Assembly: GCA_036971715.1 (NCBI GenBank)
Contig: JAVHJL010000007.1
Span: 2,356,001 to 2,420,000 of the forward strand
Direction of reading: 5' to 3'
Source: Arthrobotrys musiformis
Taxonomy: Eukaryota > Ascomycota > Orbiliomycetes > Orbiliales > Orbiliaceae
Length of the DNA stretch: 64,000 nucleotides
A program made the translations under genes and the position numbers. Position 1 is the first letter of the stretch. Every line of letters begins with the position of its first letter. Of this stretch, positions 37,101 through 48,066 are shown in pieces. The notes under the pieces were generated by a model. That model ran no database searches, had not been told where the DNA came from, and saw only the letters and a program-made list of their open reading frames with translations.

Positions 37101-39822
37101 CAGGAGAGGGCTGGGGGCAACGTTAACCGACGTTGTTGATGAGTCCTTTAAACCAAGTCGATACGCTCCATCCGAGGTTGGAACTGAAAGCGAAGATAAT
37201 GGTTTTATTCGGAGGCCGGGTGGGCGGCAACCTCTCTCTTTACCTGCCCCGCCTATGCCCGGCGAAAGAGTGTCACGACCATATTCGTTTAAGGGGGACA
37301 AGTCGGCACACTCTGGCGACTATCATGGTACAGAGCACTCGTACAGGTCTGACAGTGAAACATGGGAAGATCATGAAGAGACGGACACGACGGAGTCGGA
37401 TACTGAAGAGTATCCGGCGCCGCCACCGTTTAGGAGGCCGACGCCAGGGGTTATTCCACCTCCCCCAAGGTCTAGCATGCCGCCGCGTCGGGTTGCATTC
37501 GGTTTACCATCGACTATGGGAGGCTCTGTAGAACCAATGAGGACGGTACCGAACAGTGGATATGCGGCAGCGAGCGGGCCCGGTAGACCGTACTCCTCCA
37601 GGAACCCTCCAAACCCGTTCTTGCCTCCTGAGCAGCAAAATGGACCTTTAGGATCGCGGGACCGAGACTCCATTTTCTACCACCTACCGGACGAAATTAT
37701 AGCGGAGAAAGAGAAGGAGAAAGGCGAAGAAAAGGGGGGCTCAGGTACGGACCAACTAGCGCTAGAGCTGCCAAAAGTTCTCCCGGTGTTTCAATGGCCA
37801 ACGAAGGCATCAGGCGGAACTAAAACGATGGACAAGGAATCTAAGTTCAATTTTCGCAATCGTTCGGCATCCCGTGGGTCCAAGGGCCATAAAACGCACA
37901 AGAAATCGCAATCTTCGAATTCGCCGGTGTCTCCCACAATAATTGAAGCTAGCGACGAAAGTTATAGTTTACTAAAGGATATTTTGAACGACTTAAATCG
38001 GAGGCTTGAGAGTTCCGAGCCTGAAGACTTCCGTAATGCATATTTATCCTGTGGTTCAAGTGATTATATTGAAGTTGAGAAGTCCTTGAAGGAGATTGAG
38101 AACACTAACGTCGCATCTGCGGATTCGCCTATGAAAGCCATAACTACGGAGCTTATTTCTGAGCGGAGGCAGATACTGGACTTATGCCGAAAAATTCTTT
38201 CTTTTTTCATTCCTAAGAATTGGAAGGATGGTAAACTAGTCGAACGTTTATGGTCTAGCATTCTACAGCTAGTGATAGTGAGTGGCATTTACCTCCAAAA
38301 TGCGATCGAATAGTATTGCAAATCATGGTAGCGCAAGAATATAATGGCAGTGGCTTGACTAATACATTATTATATATATCAGGTTGGCATCAATGAAGAC
38401 TCGCGCCCCTTTTGTACCGATATGATCACAAGGCTGGAGAGCATCAACCGCCATATCCAAGTTATCGTGGCCGGTGTGGCCGGCGATAGCATGGAGGACC
38501 CTAGATACCGAATTCCGTCAGCTCTATTTGAGTCTTTTCTACATTTTGCAGAAGCAATAATCCAAGCTTCTGTGGGGATTGAGCTCCTCAGAGGCGGCCT
38601 TCCACCCGATATGAGGAAAGTAGTCGAACTAGATCGTGCCCATCGTTCGGTTGAAACGACACTCGATGCTTGCAAGTCGAGCTTGAGGAAAGGAAAATTC
38701 CAAATCATGTGTATGATCTTGACAGGTCGAACGAAGGATCAAATGAATTTCGAAGAAGCTTGCACTGAAACTATCGTTTCTTTTATCCTTCGACACGCTA
38801 TCTCTGAACCCATTACAAAAGTGGAGGCAGAGCCAAGCCCGATCAATATATATCTTGAGAAGCTAACGAACATTGTTAGACCCCTTTCTTGGGGTAAACC
38901 CATCATATTTGTCTGTGATAGGGAGGCTAACGAAATGGATAATAGGACCTCGAAGCAAAATATAGACCGGACCAGAAAATACTTCAAGATATACTCTATC
39001 TTGGCGACCAGGTTACGGCTTTCGATGACATACGAGGGGCCCAATCTAAAGTCCTCTCGGCCGCGGATGTTCTACTTCATCCGAAAGGATCTTTAGATAT
39101 GAAGGACCCCCGCTCGCCATACTCTTTGGCCTATAGCTCTCCTCGAGACAGGATGGGTGGTGGTATAGAGTATTTATTCAGGCAAGAGAGAGATTACATG
39201 GATGATTATGGGACTAGAGCATCTGCTCTTTACAAATTCGTAAGCCTGAGTTTAATGCTATAGGCAAGGTTGCGGCGGCTAACAAACCACCACTGTTTAG
39301 GTTGAAGAAGCGATTAGTTTGAAGGAGGAGGATAACGGAAAGGCGATTATGGTATTCACTATTGTGACTACAGTGTTTTTACCCCTTAACTTCGTAACCA
39401 GTTTTTTCGGCATGAACACGACGGATATTAGGGATATAGATCGCGACCAACGTATTTTCTGGACAACAGCTATCCCGGTTACGATTTTAGTCCTTGGGTT
39501 CGCTTTGACCTGGGCTTATATTGGGGACACCATTCAAGACCGACTATTCGGCCCCTTCCCATTTTGGGGTAAGCTATTCAGGGGACGATTGGATAAACAC
39601 CGCGCAAAATGGGTGAGGAAGCTAGGATCCAAGGAAGAGGAGGAAGATGATCCGCCACCAAGTTACCGATACTCATACCCAGGAGTTCGAAGATCGAGCC
39701 AGCCCCCGGTCCCGAGTCCGGTTTATGCAAATGGGAGCGGTTACCAAAGTCGTAAGACTGGTAACGCAAAACCTCGGCGGAGGCGTAATGCTGGCGCCTC
39801 TCGGGGGAAGTCCGGCTTATAA
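34141..39822 (+). CDS. CorA-type Mg2+ transporter-like protein with large disordered insert
   Basis: Ten exons give about 1625 residues: 34141..34714, 34825..35269, 35357..35396, 35542..35956, 36037..36194, 36293..36790, 36847..38277, 38383..38893, 38956..39239 and 39301..39822. The C-terminus has the CorA signature: helix 1 AIMVFTIVTTVFLPLNFV, then FFGMNT with the GMN filter motif (about 1489-1491), then helix 2 FWTTAIPVTILVLGFALTWA. The region before (LYLGDQVTAFDDIRG) is the typical long cytosolic helix. The N-terminal half resembles the fungal CorA-like soluble domain (RWIHFQNPTLNLEDF, DLFERVKDKME, HVVQTWILVINDK). Between lie a SPYAP repeat tract and about 400 Pro/Ser/Arg-rich residues. 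The join at about 38874-38956 is ambiguous: an alternative uses 38874 and 38946, also in frame. Family members sit in membranes and move divalent cations; transport by this one is inferred. Confidence 0.88.
36535..36725 (+). repeat. 15-bp coding repeat (SPYAP pentapeptides)
   Basis: About a dozen degenerate 15-bp units encode pentapeptides of the type SPYAP, SNPYA and SSYAP in the CorA-type protein. Copies vary at third positions and by some substitutions, so the array is not a fresh expansion. Such Pro/Tyr repeats are usually disordered. Confidence 0.85.
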
Positions 39823-39989
39823 ATAGAGCATTTTGTGAGGTTATTTACGAAAGCTAACGATTTACTTTACAGTGGGGGGCTAAAAGTTTTCTGACTAGTC
39901 TTTTTCTTTATGGATTTTACTACTAATCTTCGGCAAAGGGCTTGCTTGACTTCACCAAAGAAGTTATAATTAGAAAAGTACATGTAATT

Positions 39990-41925
39990 CTAATCATCAT
40001 ATTCCTCAACGGAAACTACCAAATCAGCTAGAGTATCTAAAACCATATGATCTACCCAATTTTCCGTCAACTTGTTATCCTTGTGCAGAGTAAACTTAAA
40101 CCTCCTCATCAAAGCCGCGAGAGTTACATATATTTCGGCGTACGCTAAGCTGTCAGTTCAGGGCAACATTATTCGTCAGCCCACGTGTGTAAACTCCCAC
40201 AGAACCCATGCAGATATGCACATGTCAGAGTCGTGGATTTGGCATTACGTACTAGATCCCGAGACAAGACTTAGAGCCCTTACTAAACGGTACGAAATAC
40301 CGTTCCTGTGGCGAAGTTGTTGATACGTTTAACCAGCGGTCCGGGTCAAACACCTTAAGGTTTTTATAAACAGTAGGATTTTGGTGCATCAGGTAGATAG
40401 ACATCGATACGACCGTCTGCACAAAATATGTCATTAAGAGCCACAAACGAGGTATATAGGACTAGTTGTAAATTTAAAAGCTGGGAATGGGTATACTGAA
40501 CATACACCTGGGGGAATATATGTCTTGCCGCAGAATGTACCGTCCTTAGGAACTACCCTCGGAATACTGACAGGCACGCTGGGAGTAAGGCGGAGACCTT
40601 CCTTGATACAAGCGGTGAGATACGGTAGGTTTTCGCAACTGGTATAGTCTATAGCGTTGAGATCCGTACTTGGAAATGCCTTGACAAGTTCGTCATGAAG
40701 GTTATGCTGAATAGATTGATTAACACATGCTTGGTAGACGACGTTGGAGAGTAAGGTAGCGGTCGTTTCCATTCCGGCGCCTAGAAGCAGTATTGCTTCA
40801 CCAACTAAAAATTCGCGCGAGAGTTTAGGAGATGAGATTGACTTCAACTCGAATCCGGAGGCTGTTTCTTCGACTAGGCTTTGGAATATTGTGAGGTGAT
40901 TTGATTTTTCTGGCACTCGTCTCCCTTTAGGAGCTTTGAAGTTTTTAAGGAACCCGTCAACTTCCGCTCCAACAATCTGAGCGCTGACATGTTAATTTAT
41001 TCACCGCTCTAGAGCTCCTCTTTCGAGTTGAATTTGAGGGTTTGATATGGATTTAATACCTTCTGCAAGTCAATTGCCCCGCTTAAGTTTCGAGGGGCCA
41101 GCATGCTTGCGATGCCGTATGGAAGCTTGGTCGCTAGGTATTGTAACGGCCAAATGAAATTAAACACCCAGAGATGACGGATACTCCTTTTTATCCCTTC
41201 CGCAATTGGGCTGTCAATACCGTGACCTAGTGTATTGAAACTCTCACTGAATGCATATTCGCTAATAACATCGAGGGTTAAACGTCGAAAAAGGGATGAC
41301 AAGCACAACCCCGACTCCGACGTCTTCCCGTCAGTCGACTCCGAGATTACTCGCACGAATTCACGAACATTATTTTGAATAGTGCTGCTAAGCCTTAGAA
41401 TTTTCGCTTTAGAAAAGAAACGGTTCAAAATAGCCCTTCGATCTTTATGGGTTGCTGGATCGGTGATCGAAGCGGTGAAATCGACCGATCCGCTGAACGC
41501 ATAGTGCGGAGGGTATGGTGCGAATTTATAGTTCGCGGCATAGAGTGTATTGTAGAAACTTGGGTCGTTGATACTAAGTTCGTTTGGGCCAGTGCGAATT
41601 ATGGGGCCTGCGTAGTTATAAATAAAATTTGCCGCGGTAAATTAGTCGTATTTTTACGAAAGTAGCTAGAGATATCTAAGTGCTGCGCTTTATTCTTACC
41701 GTACTCTTCGTGCCATTTTTCAGTTTTGAAGAGGTATTGTCCGTCCCGAATGATGTTCCAATACACTCCATACAATTCAGAAGCACAGGCGAGTAGGCTG
41801 GGCGCAGGATAATTTGCATGTGGGTGGAATGAAGATAAGCGATAGACCCAACGGCAGATAGTGAAGATAATATAAACTGAGAGTATACAAGAGACTAAAG
41901 TTGAACACCCTTCATAAAAAGCCAT
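39990..41925 (-). CDS. cytochrome P450 monooxygenase
   Basis: Haem-thiolate monooxygenase, probably anchored in the ER. Five exons, 41925..41700, 41607..41060, 40976..40506, 40416..40253 and 40149..39990, give 522 residues. Features in order: N-terminal anchor (LVSCILSVYIIFTICRWVY), GPIIRTGPNELSI, helix C region THKDRRAILNRFF, I-helix LLGAGMETTA (AGxxTT type), ExxR in KEGLRL, FDPDRWL, and the haem loop FVPFSKGSKSCLG with Cys about 466. The last exon is small and starts inside YLAYAEIYVTLAAL. It resembles the clade containing trichodiene oxygenase and many fungal secondary-metabolism P450s, but the substrate cannot be read. Its 3' end is 167 bp from the end of the CorA-type gene. No synthase gene lies nearby, so a pathway is not supported. 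Confidence 0.95.
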
Positions 41926-43049
41926 CTTGCAAGCTTAACGACAACCCAGATCATTTCTCAACGTATCCAAAGGGTAGCCCCCGAAGGGGAGGAACAACTC
42001 TAATATATACATCTATTGACCACCGCTTCTTATCACTACTACAAAAATTGATCGACCATGTTTGTACTACACGGAGGCTTCGAATTCAAAGCTTGTGTAT
42101 CTGTGTTACTAGTGTCCTTAGCTTAGCTTAGTGATTGAGGGTATTGAATTCCGTGGATAAACCAACAGCCAAGTGTATTGTGACAGGGTCTGCCAGGCTG
42201 ATTACAGCTTGTAATACTTTGGAGGCCAAACTTTCGTCGATCCAATCATCTGGCGTTACCTTGGCTAGTTGACAGGGCCAATTTGTCGAGTTACCCTTCA
42301 GCGCATGCGTCTGTACATATGTGCACACTTTGTGCCATTTTTCTAACATAGTCATACACATGCGCTCGTCTAGATATCACCTGCTCAAAAAAGCACAGAA
42401 GATACCATTACTTCTATTCGGCGGGGCGGAGGGTGGTACTAAGGCTGTGTAATTTTCTACAATTATCAAAAACGGGCAATTCAAATGGATATTTTGTCCG
42501 GTGAACCATCCTGCTGTTGAAGGTAATAATTATTCAACACAATTGAGTCTGTGGTATTTTGAAACCTAGTCTCGAGCGTGCCTTCCTCCTACAACTTCTC
42601 GGGGTCCCAAGAATGCTAGAAATTTTTACAAGTATGGTGATTTATCCCTTGTATTCATCGGCATAGCCGTAAGCTATACCAAAGTTATAGAATAGAGTAT
42701 GTTAGAGGGTGGAAACGATGCGAGACCTTTTGTGGTTTCCCCTGTGTTTTATCCTGAGACTATGAGGCTTTGCTTGAGCTCTGTATCGAAGACTCAATAC
42801 ATATAATATTCAAAACGGAAATATGCTATACAGTCGGTTTCTTTCGGAATCACCTGCCTGCAGGTACTTCTTGTAGAGATGTAAGATCTGAGCCTCCGAT
42901 GGAAGGCTTCTAGAAGACTTCTGATCAGGGATTTAGTTCTTTAGGGCCGCTGTTTCCACCAGGAAATATAGTCAAAATCTGCTGTAATTACAAACATCAG
43001 CATTAATATTCCAAGAACACATATTGTTTCGCCTCTTTCTTTAAGGAAT
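41926..43049. other. divergent intergenic region between P450 and subtilase
   Basis: Promoters of both genes should lie here. A 77-codon frame at 42128-42361 (-) has fairly protein-like composition but no family or clear partner exon. Otherwise nothing is seen. Confidence 0.5.
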
Positions 43050-44045
43050 ATGTTTTTAATGCAAAAATACCCTCTTCTTGTTTTTATAGCGACGGTGTCC
43101 GTTGTAGCTGCAGCCCCGCTGGCTCCTGAAACACGACAGGAAGTGGTCACGATATCTGAACAACCAAGTGCGCCATGGGGCCTTCAGCGTATCTCCGATC
43201 CAAATCCAATTCCGCCACAAATTCGAGCCAGATCCCGTGATATGGCCTTTACGTACCAGCATGATCACTTCTCCGGCCAAGGGGTCGACGTTTATGTTCT
43301 CGACAGCGGTATAAACACTACTCACCCTGACTTTGGTGGCCGAGCGAAAATGCTCTACAACGACTTTCCAGACGGCGGCAAAAATACAAGTGGACATGGA
43401 ACGTTGGTCGCCGGTGTAGTTGGCGGCAACCAATACGGGGTTGCTAAAAATGCCAATATCTGGGGTTTAAAATGTGAGATGGGGAACGGGAATAGGACCA
43501 GCAGATGTCTTGCCCAGGTCCTTTTGAGCCACGAAAGGCGTCGGAAATTGCCGGGATTCGCGGGATCGGTCATAAATATGTCTTTCGGATCTTATTGGAT
43601 GTATCGATCTCCTTTGGAGTTTGGAAATCTGACCGCGTTAGTTCAGGCTGGTGTTCATATTGTTACCTCAGCGGGGAATGATAACAAAGATGCTTGCAAG
43701 CATTGGCCGTCCGCCGCCAACCAGGACCCAAAAACCCAAAGCGTTATAAGTGTCGGAGCTAGTAATATATCCGATGAGAAGGCCTACTTTTCCAACAACG
43801 GAACTTGCGTCGACCTATATGCCCCAGGTTGGGCAATTACTACGACGGCTGAAGGGGGGAGTAGGCAGGCGATGGGGACGTCGTTCGCTGCCCCAGCTGT
43901 TGCTGGTGTGCTTGCAAGCGAACTTGTGCTTAATCCGAGTCTGAAGCTAGATCCCATGGGGTTAAAGAGGCATATATTGTCCAAAGGAGTTCAGCTGCCT
44001 GGGCTAGGTATCCTAGTGAATACTAGAATCACCGAGATGCGATAG
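43050..44045 (+). CDS. secreted subtilisin-like serine protease (S8A) without visible propeptide
   Basis: Single exon, 331 residues. A signal peptide (YPLLVFIATVSVVAAAP) is followed after about 17 residues by the mature-domain start APWGLQRIS. The triad is complete: Asp85 in VYVLDSGI, His116 in GHGTLVAG and Ser278 in MGTSFAAP, with oxyanion Asn210 in SAGND. The closest family is fungal proteinase K-type subtilases. Those usually carry an I9 propeptide of roughly 80-100 residues between leader and mature domain, which folds and inhibits the enzyme. No such segment is in this frame, and I found none in upstream sequence. The linker TISEQPS may be its last remnant. The enzyme could fold unaided, be helped in trans, or be an inactive relic; the intact triad argues against long-term decay. 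Confidence 0.88.
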   Translation: MFLMQKYPLLVFIATVSVVAAAPLAPETRQEVVTISEQPSAPWGLQRISDPNPIPPQIRARSRDMAFTYQHDHFSGQGVDVYVLDSGINTTHPDFGGRAKMLYNDFPDGGKNTSGHGTLVAGVVGGNQYGVAKNANIWGLKCEMGNGNRTSRCLAQVLLSHERRRKLPGFAGSVINMSFGSYWMYRSPLEFGNLTALVQAGVHIVTSAGNDNKDACKHWPSAANQDPKTQSVISVGASNISDEKAYFSNNGTCVDLYAPGWAITTTAEGGSRQAMGTSFAAPAVAGVLASELVLNPSLKLDPMGLKRHILSKGVQLPGLGILVNTRITEMR

Positions 44046-44316
44046 TAGTTGGTCTCGTACCCAGGAAGCGGTTGTACATTGTATGACCCAAATTTTGTAT
44101 TTATGTATATATTAGTGGGCCTCTTTGCTGTAAATTCGCGATTTCATTAGTTCCTGTACATAACTTAGAAAACTTTGTAGATAAGTATTTACCAAACTGC
44201 AGGTCACTTTCAACCCGACATGTGAACCCATGGCCCACAGCATACGTGCATGCGGGCTTGCATTAGTACTAGTACCAAGGTACCGTCTAGCATATCCTCC
44301 GTGAGCCGTCGCTCGC

Positions 44317-44970
44317 TCAATCATGCGACCCGGTCATGGCCTTCTGGAGGAAATCTCCAAGCCCAGCTTCTCTTAAAATTCTACTCATTTCTGCCGATGT
44401 CTCAACTTCGACGACCGTAAAAGGACCACCTAGCCGTCCCGTTTGGGATTTGCAAGATTTGTTCAACTTGTTGGTCTCCCAGACGGCATCTGGAATAGTC
44501 TCCTGCACATTCCGTCGAACTTCCACGGATTGCCATTTCATACGCTTGATTTCCTTCACGTATGTCCGAATTGCAGAATCTTCGCCTTCGACGTAGAGGA
44601 AACCAGGGTATCCAGGTTTACAGACACCCCTGATATCCATGGATTCTGCCATTGTTCGTATAGATTTTCGTTTGATTTTCGATCGGATGTGATGGAACAT
44701 GAAGAAGACTCTGCTAAAGATCATAGTACACGCTTCAATGGGCGGCGGGGCAAGTCTGGGAACTTGCGTTCGTGGTGGTGTCGTGGGTCGCGAGACCTTC
44801 AAATTCCTGGCCCACTTGCAGAATTCAACTAACCAAAACAGTTCGAACCTCAACACCATGTGCATGCCCAAGGCTAACCCATGTCGCGGAAGACAAGAAG
44901 TTGACACTCTGCCTTCGATAGTCAGCACAACAGTGCGTCTTTCTGAGCTACACTGAAGAAGCAAGTTCAA
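44317..44970 (-). CDS. DUF1115/RWDD2-like protein, N-terminus uncertain
   Basis: The C-terminal half carries the domain found after RWD in RWDD2-type proteins: FHHIRSKIKRKSIRTMA, then GVCKPGYPGFLYVEGED and the closing FTVVEVETSAEMSRIL. Biochemical role unknown. The preceding ~75 residues do not resemble the RWD fold that normally leads these proteins. Either upstream exons encode it in a way I could not resolve, or the gene is truncated. A possible first exon starts at about 45137 on the same strand, but I cannot join it. The first ATG of the open frame is used provisionally. The gene is divergent from the steryl glucosidase gene and convergent with the subtilase. Confidence 0.68.
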   Translation of the reverse strand: MNLLLQCSSERRTVVLTIEGRVSTSCLPRHGLALGMHMVLRFELFWLVEFCKWARNLKVSRPTTPPRTQVPRLAPPPIEACTMIFSRVFFMFHHIRSKIKRKSIRTMAESMDIRGVCKPGYPGFLYVEGEDSAIRTYVKEIKRMKWQSVEVRRNVQETIPDAVWETNKLNKSCKSQTGRLGGPFTVVEVETSAEMSRILREAGLGDFLQKAMTGSHD

Positions 44971-45376
44971 TTCGATCGCACGCGACCAAAGCCATGGTCA
45001 ATCAATAGCATTGTCGTTATCTCCAAGCATGCGGACGGCGGACGTATGTTGTCGGGTCCAAGTTCTCGTTCTCGCTAACGAGCTCTGATTCAAACCAGTA
45101 AGAACCGCCGATAACTTCACGTTCAACGTATTCCATGCAGCAGCCAAGCCTTCTTTACGTATACATTGCATCTCTGGGTTTAGTAGCTAGTGAGCTTCTC
45201 GCACCCCGCGAATGCCGCGGCCTACTTTTTGATCTTTGTAATATATCCTAAGCCATATGCAATAAATCCACTTCTCATGATGTAGCGCCATTTTTCTCCA
45301 TGAAACAATTACCTCAACTTCCGTACCTCGTATATAAAACATATACATAGTACAATTACAGCCCGCGCAAGTAGCC
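44971..45376. other. divergent promoter region
   Basis: About 400 bp between the RWDD2-like frame (-) and the steryl glucosidase gene (+). It contains a TATA box for the latter. On the minus strand a 40-codon frame starting near 45137 may be an exon of the RWDD2-like gene. Confidence 0.5.
45331..45339 (+). promoter_or_regulatory. TATA box of the steryl glucosidase gene
   Basis: TATATAAAA lies 38 bp before the start codon at 45377. The spacing implies a very short 5' leader, or a start slightly downstream of the one chosen. Confidence 0.5.
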
Positions 45377-48066
45377 ATGGACGAGTCGTTCATCACCGCC
45401 CCTGCTTGCGCTGCAGGCCCCACTCGCAAGCTTCGTAGCCATCCGCGCCTAGACTCTTTCTGCGACGAACATGGCCGACATATCCTGCTACGTGGTCTGA
45501 ATGTCGAAGCTACGGCCAAATTCCCCAGGAACGCCCCGGTGGTCGGAACCGCCGAGTTCTACGATAGCGATAAAGTCAGCTATGTCGGGCGGCCGTTTCG
45601 CACAATTGAGAGGGCAGATGAGTGGTTCAGGCGGATGGCAAAATGGGGGATCAATGTTGTTAGGTTCCTCGTGGTCTGGGAAGCATTGGAGCCCAAGAAA
45701 CTGTATGTGGTGTGGATGATGCCATTGGTATAAGCGTACGCCTAATAGATTGGGGTGACAGGGGTGAATACGACGAGGAATACATAGACTACATTGTCGC
45801 CGTCCTGGAAAAGGCTCGCGAACATGGCGTTACAGTCTTTATCGATGGGCATCAAGATACGGTATGTTTGTTCCCTCCTACGGAAACTGCTGCGAGACGT
45901 GGTACTAATTTACCGGTATCCCTTACACAGTGGTCTCGCTTTTCGGGTGGCTCTGGTGCTCCTCAATGGACGTTCCAACTCGCTGGTCTCGATCCTAAGA
46001 AGTTCAGGGCAACTGGTGCCGCTGCCCTATATACCCCGGAGTCCGAAACCTCGCCAAAGGAAGAGAAGCCGTTCAAATCGCCTTCTGACAGACTATGGCC
46101 AACAAACTATGGCAAATTCGCTGTGCTGACCATGTTCACATTGTTCTTCGGAGGCGAGAAGTGGGCACCCAATTGTGTGACACCTGAAGGAGAAAACGTC
46201 GGAACTGTTTTACGAAGAGCATACTGTAATGCGTACGCTCGTTTGGCTTTTAGGTTGAAGCACCTGGATAACATAATCGGGTTCGACCCTATCAATGAGC
46301 CAGTCCCGGGGTATATCGGTCTTTTCGCCCTTACAGAATTCAACGAGAATGTTTATTTGCATTTGGGATACATGCCAAGTGCATTACAAGGCATGGCTCT
46401 GGCGGGAGGCGCGAGAGTTGAGGATGTTTACATCTATCGTCGGTCATGGCCTGGTCCGTCTGTTCGGCCGATGTACCCTGAGGTAACCTTGAACAGCAAG
46501 CATCATAAAGCTTGGGTTGGGCCGGATATATGGAAAGACCTCGGGGTCTATAAGTTGGATGGGAAAGGGAACCCTATACTAGGCGAGAAAGGGTATACGT
46601 ACTTCAGGAACGAGCATGATACGGGAGAGCCTGTTAATTTCGAAAGAGGTATTTGACGAGTTCTGAACTTTCTCGGCAAGGGAGACGCGCCCACTGACAC
46701 CGCCTCTCAGATTACTACGTCCCGTTTGTTCGACAGTACCAGGCTGCGATCAAGAAGGCCTTGGAGGGCGGCAAGGCCTCCGACTGGATGTTCGTGGAGC
46801 CGATCCCAAATCTTGACCCACCGACTTTCAAACCGCATATCCACCTCCCACCAGGAGGGGATACTGGGTTTTCTTCGGCAACGGGTCTATCTGACGAGAT
46901 CGCGACTCATGACAATTTGGTGTATGCACCTCATTGGTATGATATCCGGGTGTTGTACGAGAAAGCCCTATGGTATACCGTAAACTTTAACGTCACAGAG
47001 CTCGCCAAGGTAGTATCCTCCGCTTTTGTCGTCGCGGTATTTCATGACCTGATTCGGGTGACTTTAGGGCTCTCGTGAGATGGGTTCACTCACCTTCTAT
47101 GGCAAATCAGGCCTCAAGGACAACTATACCGCCCAATTCGCCACTCGTGTCGAGCAACTCGCCATCTTCCGACCTCCTCATCCAGAGACTCAAGATGTCG
47201 ATACAGCCGTCAACAAGATCAAGAATACTCCAACCCCATTGATGATTGGAGAAACTGGCATCCCATTCGATATGAACAACCAATCCGCCTACGAGGACGG
47301 AAATATGCACACTCAACTAGTAATGATGAACGCCATCTGCGGCGCTATGGAAAGGTTGATGATGAACTGGACTCTCTGGACTCTATCCCTCGAAACCGAC
47401 TGCCTCCGTAACGCAGATGGTAGCCTTGGTGCACCATTTGCCTGCGGTGATGGTTGGAACAGCGAGGACTTCTCCGTCGTAACGCGAGATCCAGCAATGA
47501 CTGAAGTACCCCTCGACCCTTCAAAGCAGAGCCCAGTACCACCAGTCAATGACAACGGCCATATCCTCACGCGTGGGAAATTGTTTGGAGAGTTGTATAA
47601 AGGTTGTCGAGTCACTGGGTCGTGGGTCCGGCCTTATGCTCCAAAGACAGCTGGAGACCCCAAGAACGCGGAGTTCGATGCGCATAAGGTTGTTTATAAG
47701 ATGACATACGCTGCTTCCAACGGCAATACGGATATCTCAAGAACTACTGAGATATTTGTGCCAGTGTACCATTATATGCGACGGGACGTTACTCTGACGT
47801 GGTCCGTAGAGGGAGCGGATAAAGTCCTCTTGGAGGGGAACACTCATAAGTTCAGCGCAGCAGATGATGCGCCATTTACTTACAAAGGAGATCAGGGGTA
47901 TGTCGAGCTGGAGTACGATATCAAACAGCAAATTTTGAAGATCAAGCACGAGAAGAAGGCGGCGGAATGCCTGATCAATGTCGAATTGAAGGCGGAGTTG
48001 GAGCCGAATACGGGGCCTTGGTGGGGATGGGGATGGCTGAGGATGTTCTTTGGAAGTTTCCTATGA
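45377..48066 (+). CDS. EGH1: GH5 steryl-beta-glucosidase (EGCrP2 type)
   Basis: Hydrolyses steryl glucosides, chiefly ergosteryl beta-glucoside, in the cytosol (function known for EGCrP2 and yeast Egh1; inferred here). Five exons, 45377..45702, 45762..45861, 45931..46648, 46711..47009 and 47068..48066, give 813 residues. No signal peptide is present. Motifs in order: HILLRGLNVEATAKFP, WGINVVRFLVVWEALEP joined to GEYDEEYIDYIVAVLEKA, IDGHQDTWSRFSGGSGAP, acid/base Glu about 265 in FDPINEPVPG, and nucleophile Glu about 543 in IGETGIPFDM. A beta-rich C-terminal domain follows (RTTEIFVPVYHYM, LTWSVEGADKV). Each exon join falls in a conserved stretch; the first removes an in-frame-looking extension that breaks the family alignment. 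The length agrees with the family. Confidence 0.94.

Noticed and set aside
39990..41925. secondary-metabolite gene cluster around the P450
   Set aside because: No polyketide synthase, NRPS, terpene synthase or transporter of that type lies in the neighbourhood; neighbours are CorA-type and protease genes.
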